From an uncultured Clostridia bacterium (GTDB lineage Bacteria; Bacillota; Clostridia; Oscillospirales; Acutalibacteraceae), in contig CANQFC010000004.1 of the NCBI GenBank assembly GCA_947598155.1, positions 62,001-126,000 of the forward strand: a DNA stretch of 64,000 bases. The letters run 5' to 3'. The translations under genes were made by a program, and so were the position numbers. Positions within the stretch are counted from its first letter, which is position 1. The number at the start of each line of letters is the position of its first letter. Below are positions 18,238 to 27,941 of this stretch, one piece after another. The notes beneath the pieces were generated by a model. The model made no database searches. It was not told the origin of the DNA and worked only from the letters and a program-made list of their open reading frames with translations.

Positions 18238-18699
18238 TTATGACACAGACTTACTCTCAGACGGAAGTTTTTCCGCAGTATTGGACTTTTCAACCCATTT
18301 TGTTTTGATTTTTCCGTTATCGTTAAATACCCAAAGCTCGGTACAAATTTCTCCGGCAGAGGTATATTGCTTTGATTCTTCTGTTATATTATGCTGAAGT
18401 ACTGTATTTATCTCTACAACGGAAACGTTTTTAGTATTTGAAATAATACGGTACACATAGTTGCACAAAATATCTTCAGCCTCATATTTATTAAATCCGT
18501 CGATATAATTCTTAATTTCACTGTTAATTTTGTCTGTTTCGGACTCATCTGCTCCGCGTACAGACGACGCCGTAATCATAAACCCGTCAACATCCCAATC
18601 CACTGCTTTTGAAAATCCGCTTTTCTCATATACAGTTAAAGATAAGATTACAAGAAGTTGTACAAGCACTGCCGAAGTAAATATCAATATCTTTTTCAT
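18238..18699 (-). CDS. Unknown membrane-anchored protein (third gene of a trio)
   Basis: 153 aa. One N-terminal hydrophobic segment (residues about 5-22) and then a soluble extracytoplasmic part; there is no lipobox Cys. I recognise no family. The ORF track starts at a TTG; the ATG at 18699 follows GGAGG at 9 nt and is preferred. It sits 15 nt after the next unknown gene (18715-19158) in the same direction, with which it shares size, topology and probably function. Confidence 0.7.
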   Translation of the reverse strand: MKKILIFTSAVLVQLLVILSLTVYEKSGFSKAVDWDVDGFMITASSVRGADESETDKINSEIKNYIDGFNKYEAEDILCNYVYRIISNTKNVSVVEINTVLQHNITEESKQYTSAGEICTELWVFNDNGKIKTKWVEKSNTAEKLPSESKSVS

Positions 18700-18714
18700 C
18701 AATTTGTACCTCCT

Positions 18715-19158
18715 TTATTTAACGATTGTCATATAAGGCGTCTCATTCTCAAAGGTTATCCAAACCTCCCAAACTGCGCCGTTTTCCGCTCCGGATATTT
18801 CGTAACAGAAATCGTTTGAAGAGGCGGACAGCTTTTTTATGTTAATGTTTTGTGTAAACCCGTTTTCTCTTATGTAATCTGCCGAAATATTTTCATTCAT
18901 CATCGTCATATAAAGATCGTTCACAGCCTTTGGACTGCCGGCCTTTCTTTCCACACTGTCCTGCCCCGGTCTTGCAAAATACTTTACATTCGCCACACTT
19001 ACAGTACCGTTGCTGTTTATTTGAGAAACAGATGAATTTTCTCTTATTTCCCATTTTGCAGGCATTATTTTTAAAACCGAAAATACTAACATAGCAACTA
19101 AAATTATTTCAACCGCAACAGCCAAAATGACTGCCGGTATTTTATTTTTATTTTTCAT
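18715..19158 (-). CDS. Unknown membrane-anchored protein (second gene of a trio)
   Basis: 147 aa after correcting the start. MKNKNKIPAVILAVAVEIIL gives one N-terminal membrane segment and the rest is predicted outside the cell. The ORF track adds 26 codons; the ATG at 19158 follows CGGGAGGATA closely and is clearly better. No family recognised. It starts 14 nt after the end of the secreted protein gene upstream, so the three genes form one operon. Confidence 0.72.
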   Translation of the reverse strand: MKNKNKIPAVILAVAVEIILVAMLVFSVLKIMPAKWEIRENSSVSQINSNGTVSVANVKYFARPGQDSVERKAGSPKAVNDLYMTMMNENISADYIRENGFTQNINIKKLSASSNDFCYEISGAENGAVWEVWITFENETPYMTIVK

Positions 19159-19172
19159 ATTATCCTCCCGAA

Positions 19173-19880
19173 TTATATTTGCGGAATCGTCGGTCCAGCA
19201 AGAGAATATGGTGTTGTAAATATTGAAATTGTACACGATTTCAATACACTGTGTGCAATAAAGCTGAATTTTCCAAACTGGTATATTGACGGAGAGTGTT
19301 GAAATCTAAAGCCTCCTATAACACTGCAATCTTTATCCATCATCGTATAAGCAAACCATTTATCTTTTTGTGAACTGTAATAGTAATAAGTAATATTAAG
19401 ATTGTTATCATTTACACTGAACAAAGGTCTTTTATGTTTCGACGATTTTATAACTACTGCGCTGTGAGAACGACAAAACTTAAACGGTTTTGTATTAAAA
19501 AAGTCCTCATCTAAGCCCGTTGCAGTAAAAGAATATTCACTTGAATTAACATTGCTGTCAAAGTTCGACAAATCAATAAAATCAGAAGGTGCGGATCTTT
19601 GCATATTCTGATTTTCATTATGCGGTATTTCCAAATTTAATTCATAAATCAAATCCTCGTCAGTCACTTCCAAAGAAGGTAAACTTAAAGCAATCCCAAT
19701 TTTTTCACCGTTAATCTTCTGATACGGCATACCGTATTCATCTAAATAGTATTCTATTTCGCTCCCGTCTTCTGCTATAAAAATATTTGGCTTATCGGCA
19801 TTAATGTTAACCGCAAATGTTTCAACTGACATTGCAAATATAAACATTACTACACTTAAAATACTTATAAATTTTTTCAT
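19173..19880 (-). CDS. Unknown secreted protein (first gene of a trio)
   Basis: 235 aa with a clean Sec signal peptide (MKKFISILSVVMFIFAMSVETFA, probable cleavage after TFA). The mature part is rich in Asn, Ser and aromatic residues (ITYYYYSSQKDKWFAY) and has two Cys, FCRSHS and KDCSV, plus one near the end, LKSCTIS. No family recognised. RBS TTAGGAGAGAAAA precedes the ATG. It heads a three-gene unit of exported proteins, which could be a small cell-surface complex or a processed secreted peptide with accessory anchors; this is inference. Confidence 0.72.
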   Translation of the reverse strand: MKKFISILSVVMFIFAMSVETFAVNINADKPNIFIAEDGSEIEYYLDEYGMPYQKINGEKIGIALSLPSLEVTDEDLIYELNLEIPHNENQNMQRSAPSDFIDLSNFDSNVNSSEYSFTATGLDEDFFNTKPFKFCRSHSAVVIKSSKHKRPLFSVNDNNLNITYYYYSSQKDKWFAYTMMDKDCSVIGGFRFQHSPSIYQFGKFSFIAHSVLKSCTISIFTTPYSLAGPTIPQI

Positions 19881-20036
19881 AATTTTCTCTCCTAATTGTA
19901 TTTAATAAATAAAATTCGACAAATTCAGTTTATTTCACCATCGGAATCACCCCCTTCGCTAAGTCTTACATACCATATATTTCCATATTTGTCAAGAGTT
20001 TTCACACAAATGCAGAAAATTTACGTTCAAAATATG

Positions 20037-20900
20037 TTAATTTCCGCCCGAAGAAGAGAGTAAATGCTCTTTGCGATACGCCGTCGGAGTAGCTCCTTTA
20101 AGCCGAAAAAACATACGCGAAAAATAGCTCATATCGTTAAATCCGCATCCGAAAGCTATGTCTGTGACGGAGTTTGACGTTAGAATTAGCCGCTCACCCG
20201 CAAGCTCAATTCTGTAATAGTTAAGGTATTCAATCGGCGTCCTGCCCGTAAGAATTGCAAACGCGCGACAAAAGTATCGTGGGGTCATACCGGCGACCTC
20301 GGCAAGCTCGGAGAGCGTAATCGGATTCTCATAATTATTGCGAATATATGTCAGCACGTTTTTTAGACGCAGAATCTGCCTGCGATTCTTAGGCGAGCAG
20401 GGCACAGCGCTCTTTACTCCTATCATACTGCCCATAAGCTGCCACATAAGGCCCACCGTTGTCCACTCATAACCCTTTTGTTCCTTTTCCATAGCCTCAA
20501 AGACCTTGTCGGCAAGTACGGCCTGAACGCTCCCCTTCTTAAAGACGGATGTACAGCCGTTTTCATCCGCCAAAAATTCGGACGTACTGCGGGCGCAAAT
20601 CGGTGTGTCGTCAAGAAGAGTACCCAAATCGAACACGACGCATTCATAGACGCAGTCGCTTGGCACGCCGCCGTGAACGACTCCGTCGCCGACCCATGCG
20701 CAGTCGCCCTCGCAAAGTTCAAAGCTTTCTCCGTCAAGAAAGAGCGTCAAACTGCCCTTCAGAACGAGAATAAGTTCATACTCCAAATGCCAATGCAACG
20801 GCATTTGATAACGAGGCGATGACTCGTCGACATAATAAAGTTCAATAGGAAAATCAAATGTACCGCGTCTTTTGTTTTCGTGCAGTTCGCTGTAATTCAT
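20037..20900 (-). CDS. AraC-family transcription regulator with cupin sensor domain
   Basis: 287 aa. N-terminal cupin (LHWHLEYELILVLKGSLTLFLDGE, residues about 35-75) and C-terminal double helix-turn-helix (EVAGMTPRYFCRAFAILTGRTPIEYLNYYRI and DIAFGCGFNDMSYFSRMFFRLKG). It is divergent from the fucose genes with about 125 nt between starts, so it is the likely fucose- or rhamnose-responsive regulator of that operon. The ATG at 20900 follows TTGGAGATTGGT; the ORF track uses the TTG four codons earlier, which overlaps the ribosome site. Confidence 0.9.
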   Translation of the reverse strand: MNYSELHENKRRGTFDFPIELYYVDESSPRYQMPLHWHLEYELILVLKGSLTLFLDGESFELCEGDCAWVGDGVVHGGVPSDCVYECVVFDLGTLLDDTPICARSTSEFLADENGCTSVFKKGSVQAVLADKVFEAMEKEQKGYEWTTVGLMWQLMGSMIGVKSAVPCSPKNRRQILRLKNVLTYIRNNYENPITLSELAEVAGMTPRYFCRAFAILTGRTPIEYLNYYRIELAGERLILTSNSVTDIAFGCGFNDMSYFSRMFFRLKGATPTAYRKEHLLSSSGGN

Positions 20901-20935
20901 ACCAATCTCCAAAAAGTGAATATTGTCTTATTAAA

Positions 20936-20952
20936 TTGACGTAATACGTCAA
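20936..20952. promoter_or_regulatory. Palindromic operator candidate in the AraC/fuc intergenic region
   Basis: TTGACGTA-A-TACGTCAA is a perfect 8-bp inverted repeat around one base. Its left end resembles a -35 box (TTGACG) towards fucA. It is a candidate site for the AraC regulator or another repressor. Confidence 0.45.
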
Positions 20953-21024
20953 GCAAAGCGAATAATATTGTAATATAATATTATCATAACTTTAATACTA
21001 TGTCAAAGCCGAGGAGGCAAGTAT

Positions 21025-21738
21025 ATGCAGAATCCGAATGAAATAAAAGAACAAATTTGCGATGTTTGTCACAAAATGTGGCAGCTCGGCTGGGTTGCCG
21101 CAAACGACGGCAACGTCAGCGCGCGCCTTGACGACGGAAGAATCATCGCAACGCCTACGGGAATCAGCAAATCGTTTATTACTCCGGAAAAGCTCATTAT
21201 GCTTGACAGCGACGGCAACGTGCTCGAATCTGCCGAGGGGTTCAGACCGTCAAGCGAAATCAAAATGCACCTTCGTTGCTATGAAAAGCGCGATGACGTT
21301 ATGAGCGTTATTCATGCGCATCCGCCGGGAGCAACTGGCTTTGCCGTCGCGCACAAAGCTATGGATATGTATAATATGATTGAGGACGTCGCGGCAATCG
21401 GCTCCGTTCCGCTGACACCGTACGGTACGCCTTCTACTTCGGAGGTACCCGATGCGATTGAGCCTTATTTAGACGAGCACGACGTTATGCTTCTCGAAAA
21501 TCACGGTGCGCTCGCAGTCGGCAGCGATGTTATAACAGCGTTTTATCGTATGGAGAGCTTGGAGCTTTGGGCGAAAATTACGATAAATGCCGTCATTTTG
21601 GGCGGCAGCCACGACATTTCAAGAGAGAATATTCAAAAACTCATCGACCTTAGAGGATACTACAAGATTACAGGCAGACATCCCGGCTATAAAGTGTTCA
21701 ACCCGGACGATGATATTTTACATAAAGGAGAAGACTGA
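21025..21738 (+). CDS. fucA: L-fuculose-1-phosphate aldolase (class II aldolase)
   Basis: Zinc-dependent class II aldolase of 237 aa that cleaves L-fuculose-1-phosphate to DHAP and L-lactaldehyde. Catalytic Glu in PSSEIKMHLRCYE, zinc ligands in HAHPPGATGFAVA and the third His in LLENHGALAVG. RBS GAGGAGGCAAG precedes the ATG. It is first in fucA-fucU-kinase-fucI and overlaps fucU by one base (TGATG). Related aldolases can also split methylthioribulose-1-phosphate, which matters because mtnA is at 60 kb with no aldolase beside it; that link is speculative. Confidence 0.94.
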   Translation: MQNPNEIKEQICDVCHKMWQLGWVAANDGNVSARLDDGRIIATPTGISKSFITPEKLIMLDSDGNVLESAEGFRPSSEIKMHLRCYEKRDDVMSVIHAHPPGATGFAVAHKAMDMYNMIEDVAAIGSVPLTPYGTPSTSEVPDAIEPYLDEHDVMLLENHGALAVGSDVITAFYRMESLELWAKITINAVILGGSHDISRENIQKLIDLRGYYKITGRHPGYKVFNPDDDILHKGED

Positions 21739-22175
21739 TGCTTAAAGGGATACCGAATGTACTGTCGCCCGAACTTTTAAAGGCGCTCGCGCAGATGGGT
21801 CACGGCGACGAGCTTGTGATTGCCGACGGAAATTTTCCCTGCCACAGCGTCGGTAAAAATGCAGTTGTAATCCGCGCAGACGGTCACGGCGTGCCGGAAT
21901 TGCTCGACGCGGTGTTAAGCTTGGTTCCGCTTGATTCATACGTCGAAAAGCCGGTCGCGCTTATGAGTGTAGTTGAGGGCGACGACTGCCCGACTCCGCC
22001 GATTTGGGGCAAATATGAAAAAATCCTTAAAAAACACGAGCCGAATAATCATACCGTCGAATTTATGGAACGATTTGATTTTTACAGACGCGCCGAAAAT
22101 GCGTTTTTAATTATTGCAACTGGCGAAAAGGCAATTTATGCTAACATCCTGCTCAAAAAAGGGGTAGTTAAATGA
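21738..22175 (+). CDS. fucU: L-fucose mutarotase (RbsD/FucU family)
   Basis: 145-aa cytoplasmic sugar mutarotase that speeds interconversion of alpha and beta anomers of L-fucose for the isomerase. The conserved HGDELVIADGNFPCHSVG block near the N-terminus and the C-terminal IATGEKAIYANILLKKGVV are typical. It overlaps both neighbours (TGATG with fucA, ATGA with the kinase), so the operon is tightly coupled. Confidence 0.94.
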   Translation: MLKGIPNVLSPELLKALAQMGHGDELVIADGNFPCHSVGKNAVVIRADGHGVPELLDAVLSLVPLDSYVEKPVALMSVVEGDDCPTPPIWGKYEKILKKHEPNNHTVEFMERFDFYRRAENAFLIIATGEKAIYANILLKKGVVK

Positions 22176-23587
22176 AAACCGTTTTAGCATTTGATTTCGG
22201 AGCGTCGAGCGGCAGAGCGGTCAAAGGCGTTTTTGACGGCGAAAAAATTCGTTACGAGGAAATTCACAGGTTTAAAAACGCGCCCCTCACCGTCGACGGA
22301 CATATTTGCCATGATATTCCGATGATGCTCAGCGAGATAAAGACTGCTCTCGACAAGGCAGGCAACATTGATTCGCTTGCTTTTGACACATGGGGTGTGG
22401 ACTATGCTCTTTTGGACGCAAACGGAGAGCTTGTACATGCGCCGTACCATTACCGTGACGAGCGGACGTCCGGCATCCTTGAGAAAGCGGAGAAAATTAT
22501 GCCCCGCTCGGCTCTTTTTTCGCATACAGGCAATCAGATTATGAACATAAACACTCTGTTTCAGCTTATGTGCGACGAAAATTTAAAAAGCGCCGACACG
22601 CTTTTGTTTATGCCCGACCTCTTTTCTTTTTTGTTGACGGGCAATAAGGTGTGCGAACAGACGATAGCCTCGACCTCACAAATGCTTGACCCGCGCATAA
22701 AAATGTGGAGTGAACCGGTGTTGTCGGCTTTCGGAATCAATAAAGAGATTTTCGCGCCGCTTGTCAAGACGAACACCGTCGCTGGCGAATACAATAACGT
22801 CAAGGTAATCTCTGCCGCAGGGCACGACACACAGTGCGCCATTGCCGCGATGCCATACTCCCAAAAAACAGCGGCATTTCTCTCTTGCGGAACGTGGTCG
22901 CTAATCGGCTGTGAGCTTGATGAACCGGTTTTGAGCGAAAAGGCCGAAAAGAGCGGCCTTTCAAACGAACTGGGTGCAAACGGCAAGATAAACTTTCTCC
23001 AAAATATAAGCGGACTTTGGCTTATTCAGGAGTTTCGCCGCTGTCTTGCTCTTGACGGCAAAGAGTACGGCTGGAATGATTTGGAAAATGCCGCAAGGGG
23101 CTCGACGCCGTTTTTGTGCTTTATCGACCCCGACTGCGAGGAGCTTTCGCTTTTCGGCAAACTACCGCAAAAGCTTGAAGACTTTTGCAGACGAACTAAT
23201 CAACGCGTACCGCAGAATGTCGGCGAATATATGCGCTGTATCTATGAAAGTCTGGCGCTCAAATACCGCTCGGCAATTAAAAATATTGAGGACTGCACGA
23301 ACAAGAAATTTGAGATTTTGCACCTTTTCGGCGGCGGAGCAAACGATGCGCTCTTATGTGAACTTGCGGCAAATGCTCTCGGCATACCTGTGACGGCAGG
23401 CCCTACGGAGGCTACGGCGCTCGGCAACATAATTCTTCAGTTGATCGCCTTAGGCGAAATAAAGAGCGTTGACGAGGGCAGACAAATTCTGTCAAAAAGC
23501 GAGAGCCTGAAAATTTATGAACCGCGCCATTCAAATGAATGGGACGACGCATACAAAAAATTTATAAAGCTGTGCGGCGAAAACTAA
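22172..23587 (+). CDS. fucK: L-fuculokinase, rhamnulokinase (RhaB)-type FGGY kinase
   Basis: 471-aa FGGY carbohydrate kinase. FDFGASSGRAVKG at the N-terminus resembles RhaB more than E. coli FucK; the C-terminal ATP site HLFGGGANDALLCELAANALGIPV and GPTEATALGN are present. Its operon partners (fucA, fucU, fucI) make phosphorylation of L-fuculose the likely role; rhamnulose is the alternative. It starts inside fucU (ATGA overlap) and precedes fucI by 27 nt. Confidence 0.9.
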   Translation: MKTVLAFDFGASSGRAVKGVFDGEKIRYEEIHRFKNAPLTVDGHICHDIPMMLSEIKTALDKAGNIDSLAFDTWGVDYALLDANGELVHAPYHYRDERTSGILEKAEKIMPRSALFSHTGNQIMNINTLFQLMCDENLKSADTLLFMPDLFSFLLTGNKVCEQTIASTSQMLDPRIKMWSEPVLSAFGINKEIFAPLVKTNTVAGEYNNVKVISAAGHDTQCAIAAMPYSQKTAAFLSCGTWSLIGCELDEPVLSEKAEKSGLSNELGANGKINFLQNISGLWLIQEFRRCLALDGKEYGWNDLENAARGSTPFLCFIDPDCEELSLFGKLPQKLEDFCRRTNQRVPQNVGEYMRCIYESLALKYRSAIKNIEDCTNKKFEILHLFGGGANDALLCELAANALGIPVTAGPTEATALGNIILQLIALGEIKSVDEGRQILSKSESLKIYEPRHSNEWDDAYKKFIKLCGEN

Positions 23588-23614
23588 TCGGCGCATACAA
23601 ACGGAGGGAATATT

Positions 23615-25399
23615 ATGATGTATCCGAAAATAGGAATAAGGCCCGTCATTGACGGGCGTTGGGGCGGCGTTCGCGAGTCGCTTGAAGAAAAGACCATGAA
23701 TATGGCAAAGGCGGCTGCGAATCTTATAGCGGAAAATTTACGTTATCACGACGGCGCGCCTGTGCAATGCGTTATCAGCGATACTACAATCGGCGGCGGT
23801 GCAGAGGCCGCGCGCTGTGCCGAGCAATTCTCTAAAGAGAACGTAGTCGCAACGCTGACGGTCACTCCCTGCTGGTGCTACGGCTCAGAAACATTTGATA
23901 TGAGTCCTGATACAATCAAGGCGGTTTGGGGCTTTAACGGAACGGAGAGACCAGGCGCTGTATATCTTGCGGCGGTTATGGCCGCTTATGCTCAAAAGGG
24001 TCTGCCTGCCTTTTCGATTTACGGACGCGACGTTCAGGACATCGACGACAATTCCGTGCCCGCAGACGTAGCCGAAAAAATTCTTCGGTTTGCACGCTCT
24101 GCTATCGCCGTAGGCTGGATGAAAAATAAGGCATATGTCAACCTCGGCGGTGTGGCGATGGGCATAGCGGGCAGCTACTGCAACGCGGATATATTCCAAA
24201 AATATTTCGGCATTCGCGCAGAGTGGGTCGATATGACAGAGATTTGCCGCAGAATCACTCTCGAAATTTATGACCACGACGAATACGACAGAGCGCTTAA
24301 ATGGGTCAAAGAGAATTGCAAAGAGGGCTTTGATTGCAACGCAGGCAAGAATCTGCCTGAGATAATCAGAAAATCAAAAGTTGTTCCGCCCGATAAGGAT
24401 TGGGAATTTATCACAAAGATGACGCTTGTTATCCGCGATATTCTCTATGGCAACAAAAAGCTTGACGAAATGGGCTGGCACGAAGAGGCTCTCGGCAAAA
24501 ATGCGGTTGCGGCAGGTTTTCAGGGGCAGCGCAACTGGACTGACTGGCTTCCGAACGCAGACTTTACCGAGGCTATTATGGCAAGCACATTTGACTGGAA
24601 CGGCATTAAAGCCCCCACACCATTTGCAACGGAGAATGACACCCTCAATGGCGTTTCTATGATGTTGGGAACGCTTTTGACAGGTTGCGCGCCGTGTTTC
24701 CACGACGTTAGAACATTTTGGAGCGCGGAATCCTGCAAACGCGTTACGGGTTATGCTCCGACAGGCACTGCCGCAAACGGATTTATTCACCTTATTAACT
24801 CCGGCGCGACCGCGCTTGACGGCTCGGCGGCAAGCAAAAATTCAAATGGCGAACCTTGTATGAAACCGTTTTGGGATATGACTGAGGCTGACGTCGGCGC
24901 ATGCTTAAAGGCAACAGATTGGTGTAGGGCGAATTACGAATACTTCAGAGGGGGCGGATTCTCAAGTCACTTCAGGTGCAGAGCAGAGATGCCCGTCACA
25001 ATGCTGCGTGTTAACATCGTAGATGGCGTAGGCCCTGTTTTGCAGCTTGCAGAGGGCTACACTGTCGATTTGCCCGACGAAATCCACACAGTTATTGACA
25101 AGCGCACAGATCCGACTTGGCCGACAACATGGTTTGTGCCGAGACTTACCGGCAAAGGCGCTTTCAAAGACGTTTACAGCGTTATGGCTAATTGGGGCGC
25201 AAATCACGGCGTTACCGTTTACGGCCACATCGGCGCGGACATAATCACACTTGCATCAATGCTGCGAATCCCCGTCAATATGCATAATGTGGACGAATCA
25301 AAAATCTTTCGTCCGCACTCTTGGGCATCGTTCGGAACTAACGACGCTCAGGCGGCAGATTTCAACGCGTGCAAATTCTACGGTCCGTTATATAAATAA
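23615..25399 (+). CDS. fucI: L-fucose isomerase
   Basis: 594 aa, almost the E. coli length (591). Converts L-fucose to L-fuculose with Mn2+. Strong family matches: [62 protein letters not shown] (catalytic Glu) and FDWNG (catalytic Asp). RBS ACGGAGGGAATATT precedes two adjacent ATG codons; the first is used. It is last in the operon. No fucose transporter or fucosidase is in the window; the GPH transporter at 48.7 kb is not linked. Confidence 0.97.
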   Translation: MMYPKIGIRPVIDGRWGGVRESLEEKTMNMAKAAANLIAENLRYHDGAPVQCVISDTTIGGGAEAARCAEQFSKENVVATLTVTPCWCYGSETFDMSPDTIKAVWGFNGTERPGAVYLAAVMAAYAQKGLPAFSIYGRDVQDIDDNSVPADVAEKILRFARSAIAVGWMKNKAYVNLGGVAMGIAGSYCNADIFQKYFGIRAEWVDMTEICRRITLEIYDHDEYDRALKWVKENCKEGFDCNAGKNLPEIIRKSKVVPPDKDWEFITKMTLVIRDILYGNKKLDEMGWHEEALGKNAVAAGFQGQRNWTDWLPNADFTEAIMASTFDWNGIKAPTPFATENDTLNGVSMMLGTLLTGCAPCFHDVRTFWSAESCKRVTGYAPTGTAANGFIHLINSGATALDGSAASKNSNGEPCMKPFWDMTEADVGACLKATDWCRANYEYFRGGGFSSHFRCRAEMPVTMLRVNIVDGVGPVLQLAEGYTVDLPDEIHTVIDKRTDPTWPTTWFVPRLTGKGAFKDVYSVMANWGANHGVTVYGHIGADIITLASMLRIPVNMHNVDESKIFRPHSWASFGTNDAQAADFNACKFYGPLYK

Positions 25400-25498
25400 T
25401 TAGTATCCGCTCAACAAAGCCGAATTTTTTCATAAGGCTTGTTCAGCATATATTTTTCAAGAGCAACACACTGATTTTACCTTTTACGAAATATATAA

Positions 25499-25535
25499 AA
25501 AAGCAGAGGAACAAATCCTCTGCTTTTGCTTTTAA
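25499..25535. terminator. Bidirectional terminator between fucI and ilvE
   Basis: AAGCAGAGG pairs with CCTCTGCTT around AACAAAT, with T-rich tracts on both strands. It separates the convergent fuc and ilvE transcripts. Confidence 0.85.
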
Positions 25536-25565
25536 TGAATTCAACATTTTACAGCGCTTTAAATA

Positions 25566-26630
25566 TCAGTCAATGGGGAGAGTCCAGCCGTAAGTGTCCT
25601 CAATTTTACCCCACTGAATACCTGTAAGGGTATCGTAAAGATGCTGTGTAACCTCGCCGATTTTACCGCCGTTAACTGTATATTTCATATCCTTGTAGCA
25701 AAGCTCGCCTATAGGTGAAACAACAGCCGCCGTTCCCGTGCCCCAAGCCTCTTCAAGAGTGCCGTTCTTCATAGAATCGGCAAGCTCGTCAACGGAAATT
25801 CTTCTCTCAACAACCTTGTATCCCTCTTTGCGGAGTACCTCAAGGCAAGATTTTCTTGTGATACCGGGAAGTATTGAACCTGTAAGCATAGGTACTACAA
25901 CCTCACCGTTAATTTTGAACATAACGTTCATTGCGCCTACTTCTTCAATGTACTTTCTCTCAACGCCGTCAAGCCAAAGAACCTGTGAATAGCCTTTTTT
26001 CTCCGCTCTTTCGCCTGCTCTGTTAGACGCGGCATAGTTACCGCCGCATTTTGCCTCGCCTGTTCCGCCGACAACCGCGCGGACATCCTCGGACTCAATC
26101 ATAATTTTAACGGGGTTAATGCCCTCTTTGTAATATGAGCCTACGGGCGAAGCGATAATCATAAATGTCGCATTATGTACCGCGTGAACGCCGAGGGATT
26201 CGTCGTTGCCGAACATAAACGGGCGAATGTAAAGCGATGTGCCCTCTGCCGACGGGGTCCAGTCCTTTTCAACCTCAACAAATTTGGTGTAAATTTCAAG
26301 CGCCATATCCTCGGGAATTTTCGGCAAACAAAGACGGTCTGCCGAGTTATTCATTCTGCGGATATTTTCAATGGGTCTGAAAAGCTGAACCTTGCCGTCC
26401 GCTCTTCTGTACGCCTTAAGTCCCTCAAAAATTTCGGAGCCGTAATGAAGACATGTTGAAGCGGGGTGGATTGAAAGGTTTGCAAAGGGAATTATTCTTG
26501 CGTCCTTCCAGCCTGTATCCTTATTCCAGTCCATTGCAAACATATAGTCTGTAAAAATCTTGCCGAAACCGAGCGTTGCAGGGTCCGGTTTTTCCTTTAA
26601 AACATCTGCTTTTACAAATTTAATATCCAT
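25566..26630 (-). CDS. ilvE: Branched-chain amino acid aminotransferase
   Basis: PLP enzyme of fold type IV, 354 aa, of the longer (mitochondrial-like) BCAT class. The PLP lysine lies in AKCGGNYAAS and GSILPGITRKSCLEVL is the phosphate-side motif. It interconverts 2-oxoisovalerate, 2-oxoisocaproate and 3-methyl-2-oxovalerate with Val, Leu and Ile. It is the last gene of the Val T-box unit, 13 nt after the oxidoreductase gamma subunit, so its expression should follow valine starvation. RBS AAAGGAGA precedes the ATG. Confidence 0.97.
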   Translation of the reverse strand: MDIKFVKADVLKEKPDPATLGFGKIFTDYMFAMDWNKDTGWKDARIIPFANLSIHPASTCLHYGSEIFEGLKAYRRADGKVQLFRPIENIRRMNNSADRLCLPKIPEDMALEIYTKFVEVEKDWTPSAEGTSLYIRPFMFGNDESLGVHAVHNATFMIIASPVGSYYKEGINPVKIMIESEDVRAVVGGTGEAKCGGNYAASNRAGERAEKKGYSQVLWLDGVERKYIEEVGAMNVMFKINGEVVVPMLTGSILPGITRKSCLEVLRKEGYKVVERRISVDELADSMKNGTLEEAWGTGTAAVVSPIGELCYKDMKYTVNGGKIGEVTQHLYDTLTGIQWGKIEDTYGWTLPID

Positions 26631-26643
26631 ATGTATCTCTCCT

Positions 26644-27180
26644 TTATTCGTAATCTGCTCCGAGCTTCATAGCGTTGAGATTTACCTCAAGCATATCTGC
26701 GTGCTTTGCCGAAACAACCTTGCCGAGCGCCGCCCTTACGGCCTCGTCGCTGAATTCGCCGAGCACCTTTAAAATCTTGCCGACAATAATCATATTCGCA
26801 AGGGTGGGAGTGCCGTTTTCGCTTGCAAGCCTTGTCGCGGGTATGTAATAAACCGTTACATCGTCGCGTTTAACCTTTCTCTCAATAAGGGTTGAATCCG
26901 CAAAGATAACGCCGCCGGGAACAACTGCGTCCTCATATCTGTCCAAAGAGGGAAGATTCATCGCAATAAGCATATCGGGATTTGAAACTATCGGAGAGCC
27001 TACGGGTTCGTCACTTACGATTACCGAACAGCTTGCCGTACCGCCTCTCATCTCAGGCCCGTATGACGGGAGCCAGCTTACCTGTTTATTCTCTATAAGC
27101 CCTTTGTACGCAAGGAATTTTCCGGCAAAAAGTATGCCCTGCCCGCCGAATCCGGAGAACAAAAACTGTTTTGTGCTCAT
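26644..27180 (-). CDS. 2-oxoacid:ferredoxin oxidoreductase, gamma subunit (VOR type)
   Basis: 178 aa; [22 protein letters not shown] at the N-terminus is typical of gamma subunits (POR_gamma fold), which contact CoA-side substrate handling. With the beta, alpha and ferredoxin-like delta subunits just upstream it completes a four-subunit oxidoreductase. It lies 2 nt after the beta gene and 13 nt before ilvE. Substrate is assigned to branched-chain 2-oxoacids from the VorB-type alpha subunit and from ilvE. Confidence 0.92.
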   Translation of the reverse strand: MSTKQFLFSGFGGQGILFAGKFLAYKGLIENKQVSWLPSYGPEMRGGTASCSVIVSDEPVGSPIVSNPDMLIAMNLPSLDRYEDAVVPGGVIFADSTLIERKVKRDDVTVYYIPATRLASENGTPTLANMIIVGKILKVLGEFSDEAVRAALGKVVSAKHADMLEVNLNAMKLGADYE

Positions 27181-27182
27181 AA

Positions 27183-27941
27183 TTATTCAGCCTCCTTTTC
27201 TGCGCTTCTGTCCTTATATACGCCCAAGGGGTAATAAGGTATCATTTTATCATCTATCCATTTAAGCGCCGCCTGCGGCGTCATACCCCAGTTTGTGGGG
27301 CAGGAGGAGATAACCTCGACCAGCGAGAAACCCTTGCCGTCTATCTGATTTTGGAAAGCCTTTTTAATAGCCTTTTTAGCTGTTCTTATGTTCTTTACAC
27401 TGTTTACGGTTACTCTTTCAAGGTATTCGGGACCCTCAAGCTCAGAGAGCATTTCGCACACCTTAATGGGGAAACCGCAGTGCTTTGTGTCTCTGCCGTA
27501 GGGAGAGGTCTGAGTTACCTGACCGGGGAGCGATGTAGGAGCCATCTGACCGCCCGTCATACCATAAATCGCATTGTTAATGAAAATAACGGTTATATTT
27601 TCGTTTCTTGCGGCGGCGTGAACCGTCTCAGCCATACCTATGGAGGCAAGGTCGCCGTCGCCCTGATATGTAAATACAATATGGTTCTCGGGGTCTGCCC
27701 TCTTAACGCCTGTCGCCACTGCCGGTGCGCGTCCGTGCGCCGCCTCTATCATATCGCAGTTAAAATAATTGTAAGCCATAACAGAGCAGCCAACGGGTGC
27801 AATGCCGATAGTTTTGCCCTCGATGCCCAATTCATCAATAACCTCTGCCACAAGACGGTGAATTATGCCGTGGGTGCAGCCGGGGCAGTAATGCAGCGGC
27901 ACATCTATGAGCGCATGCGGTTTATCAAATACTACTGCCAT
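27183..27941 (-). CDS. vorA: 2-oxoacid:ferredoxin oxidoreductase, beta subunit (TPP-binding, VOR type)
   Basis: 252 aa, carries thiamine diphosphate. [17 protein letters not shown] includes the CxGC cluster region, and the TPP motif is [19 protein letters not shown] with [11 protein letters not shown] downstream. It shares one base with the alpha gene (TAATG-like junction at 27941). The enzyme can run either as oxidative decarboxylase or as reductive carboxylase, depending on the reduced ferredoxin supply. Confidence 0.92.
   Translation of the reverse strand: MAVVFDKPHALIDVPLHYCPGCTHGIIHRLVAEVIDELGIEGKTIGIAPVGCSVMAYNYFNCDMIEAAHGRAPAVATGVKRADPENHIVFTYQGDGDLASIGMAETVHAAARNENITVIFINNAIYGMTGGQMAPTSLPGQVTQTSPYGRDTKHCGFPIKVCEMLSELEGPEYLERVTVNSVKNIRTAKKAIKKAFQNQIDGKGFSLVEVISSCPTNWGMTPQAALKWIDDKMIPYYPLGVYKDRSAEKEAE

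Noticed and set aside
24374-24790. Long antisense ORFs opposite fucI, guaB, the acyl-CoA synthetase genes and others in the track
   Set aside because: They lie within strongly conserved genes on the opposite strand, lack ribosome sites and have no recognisable domains; they are frame shadows.
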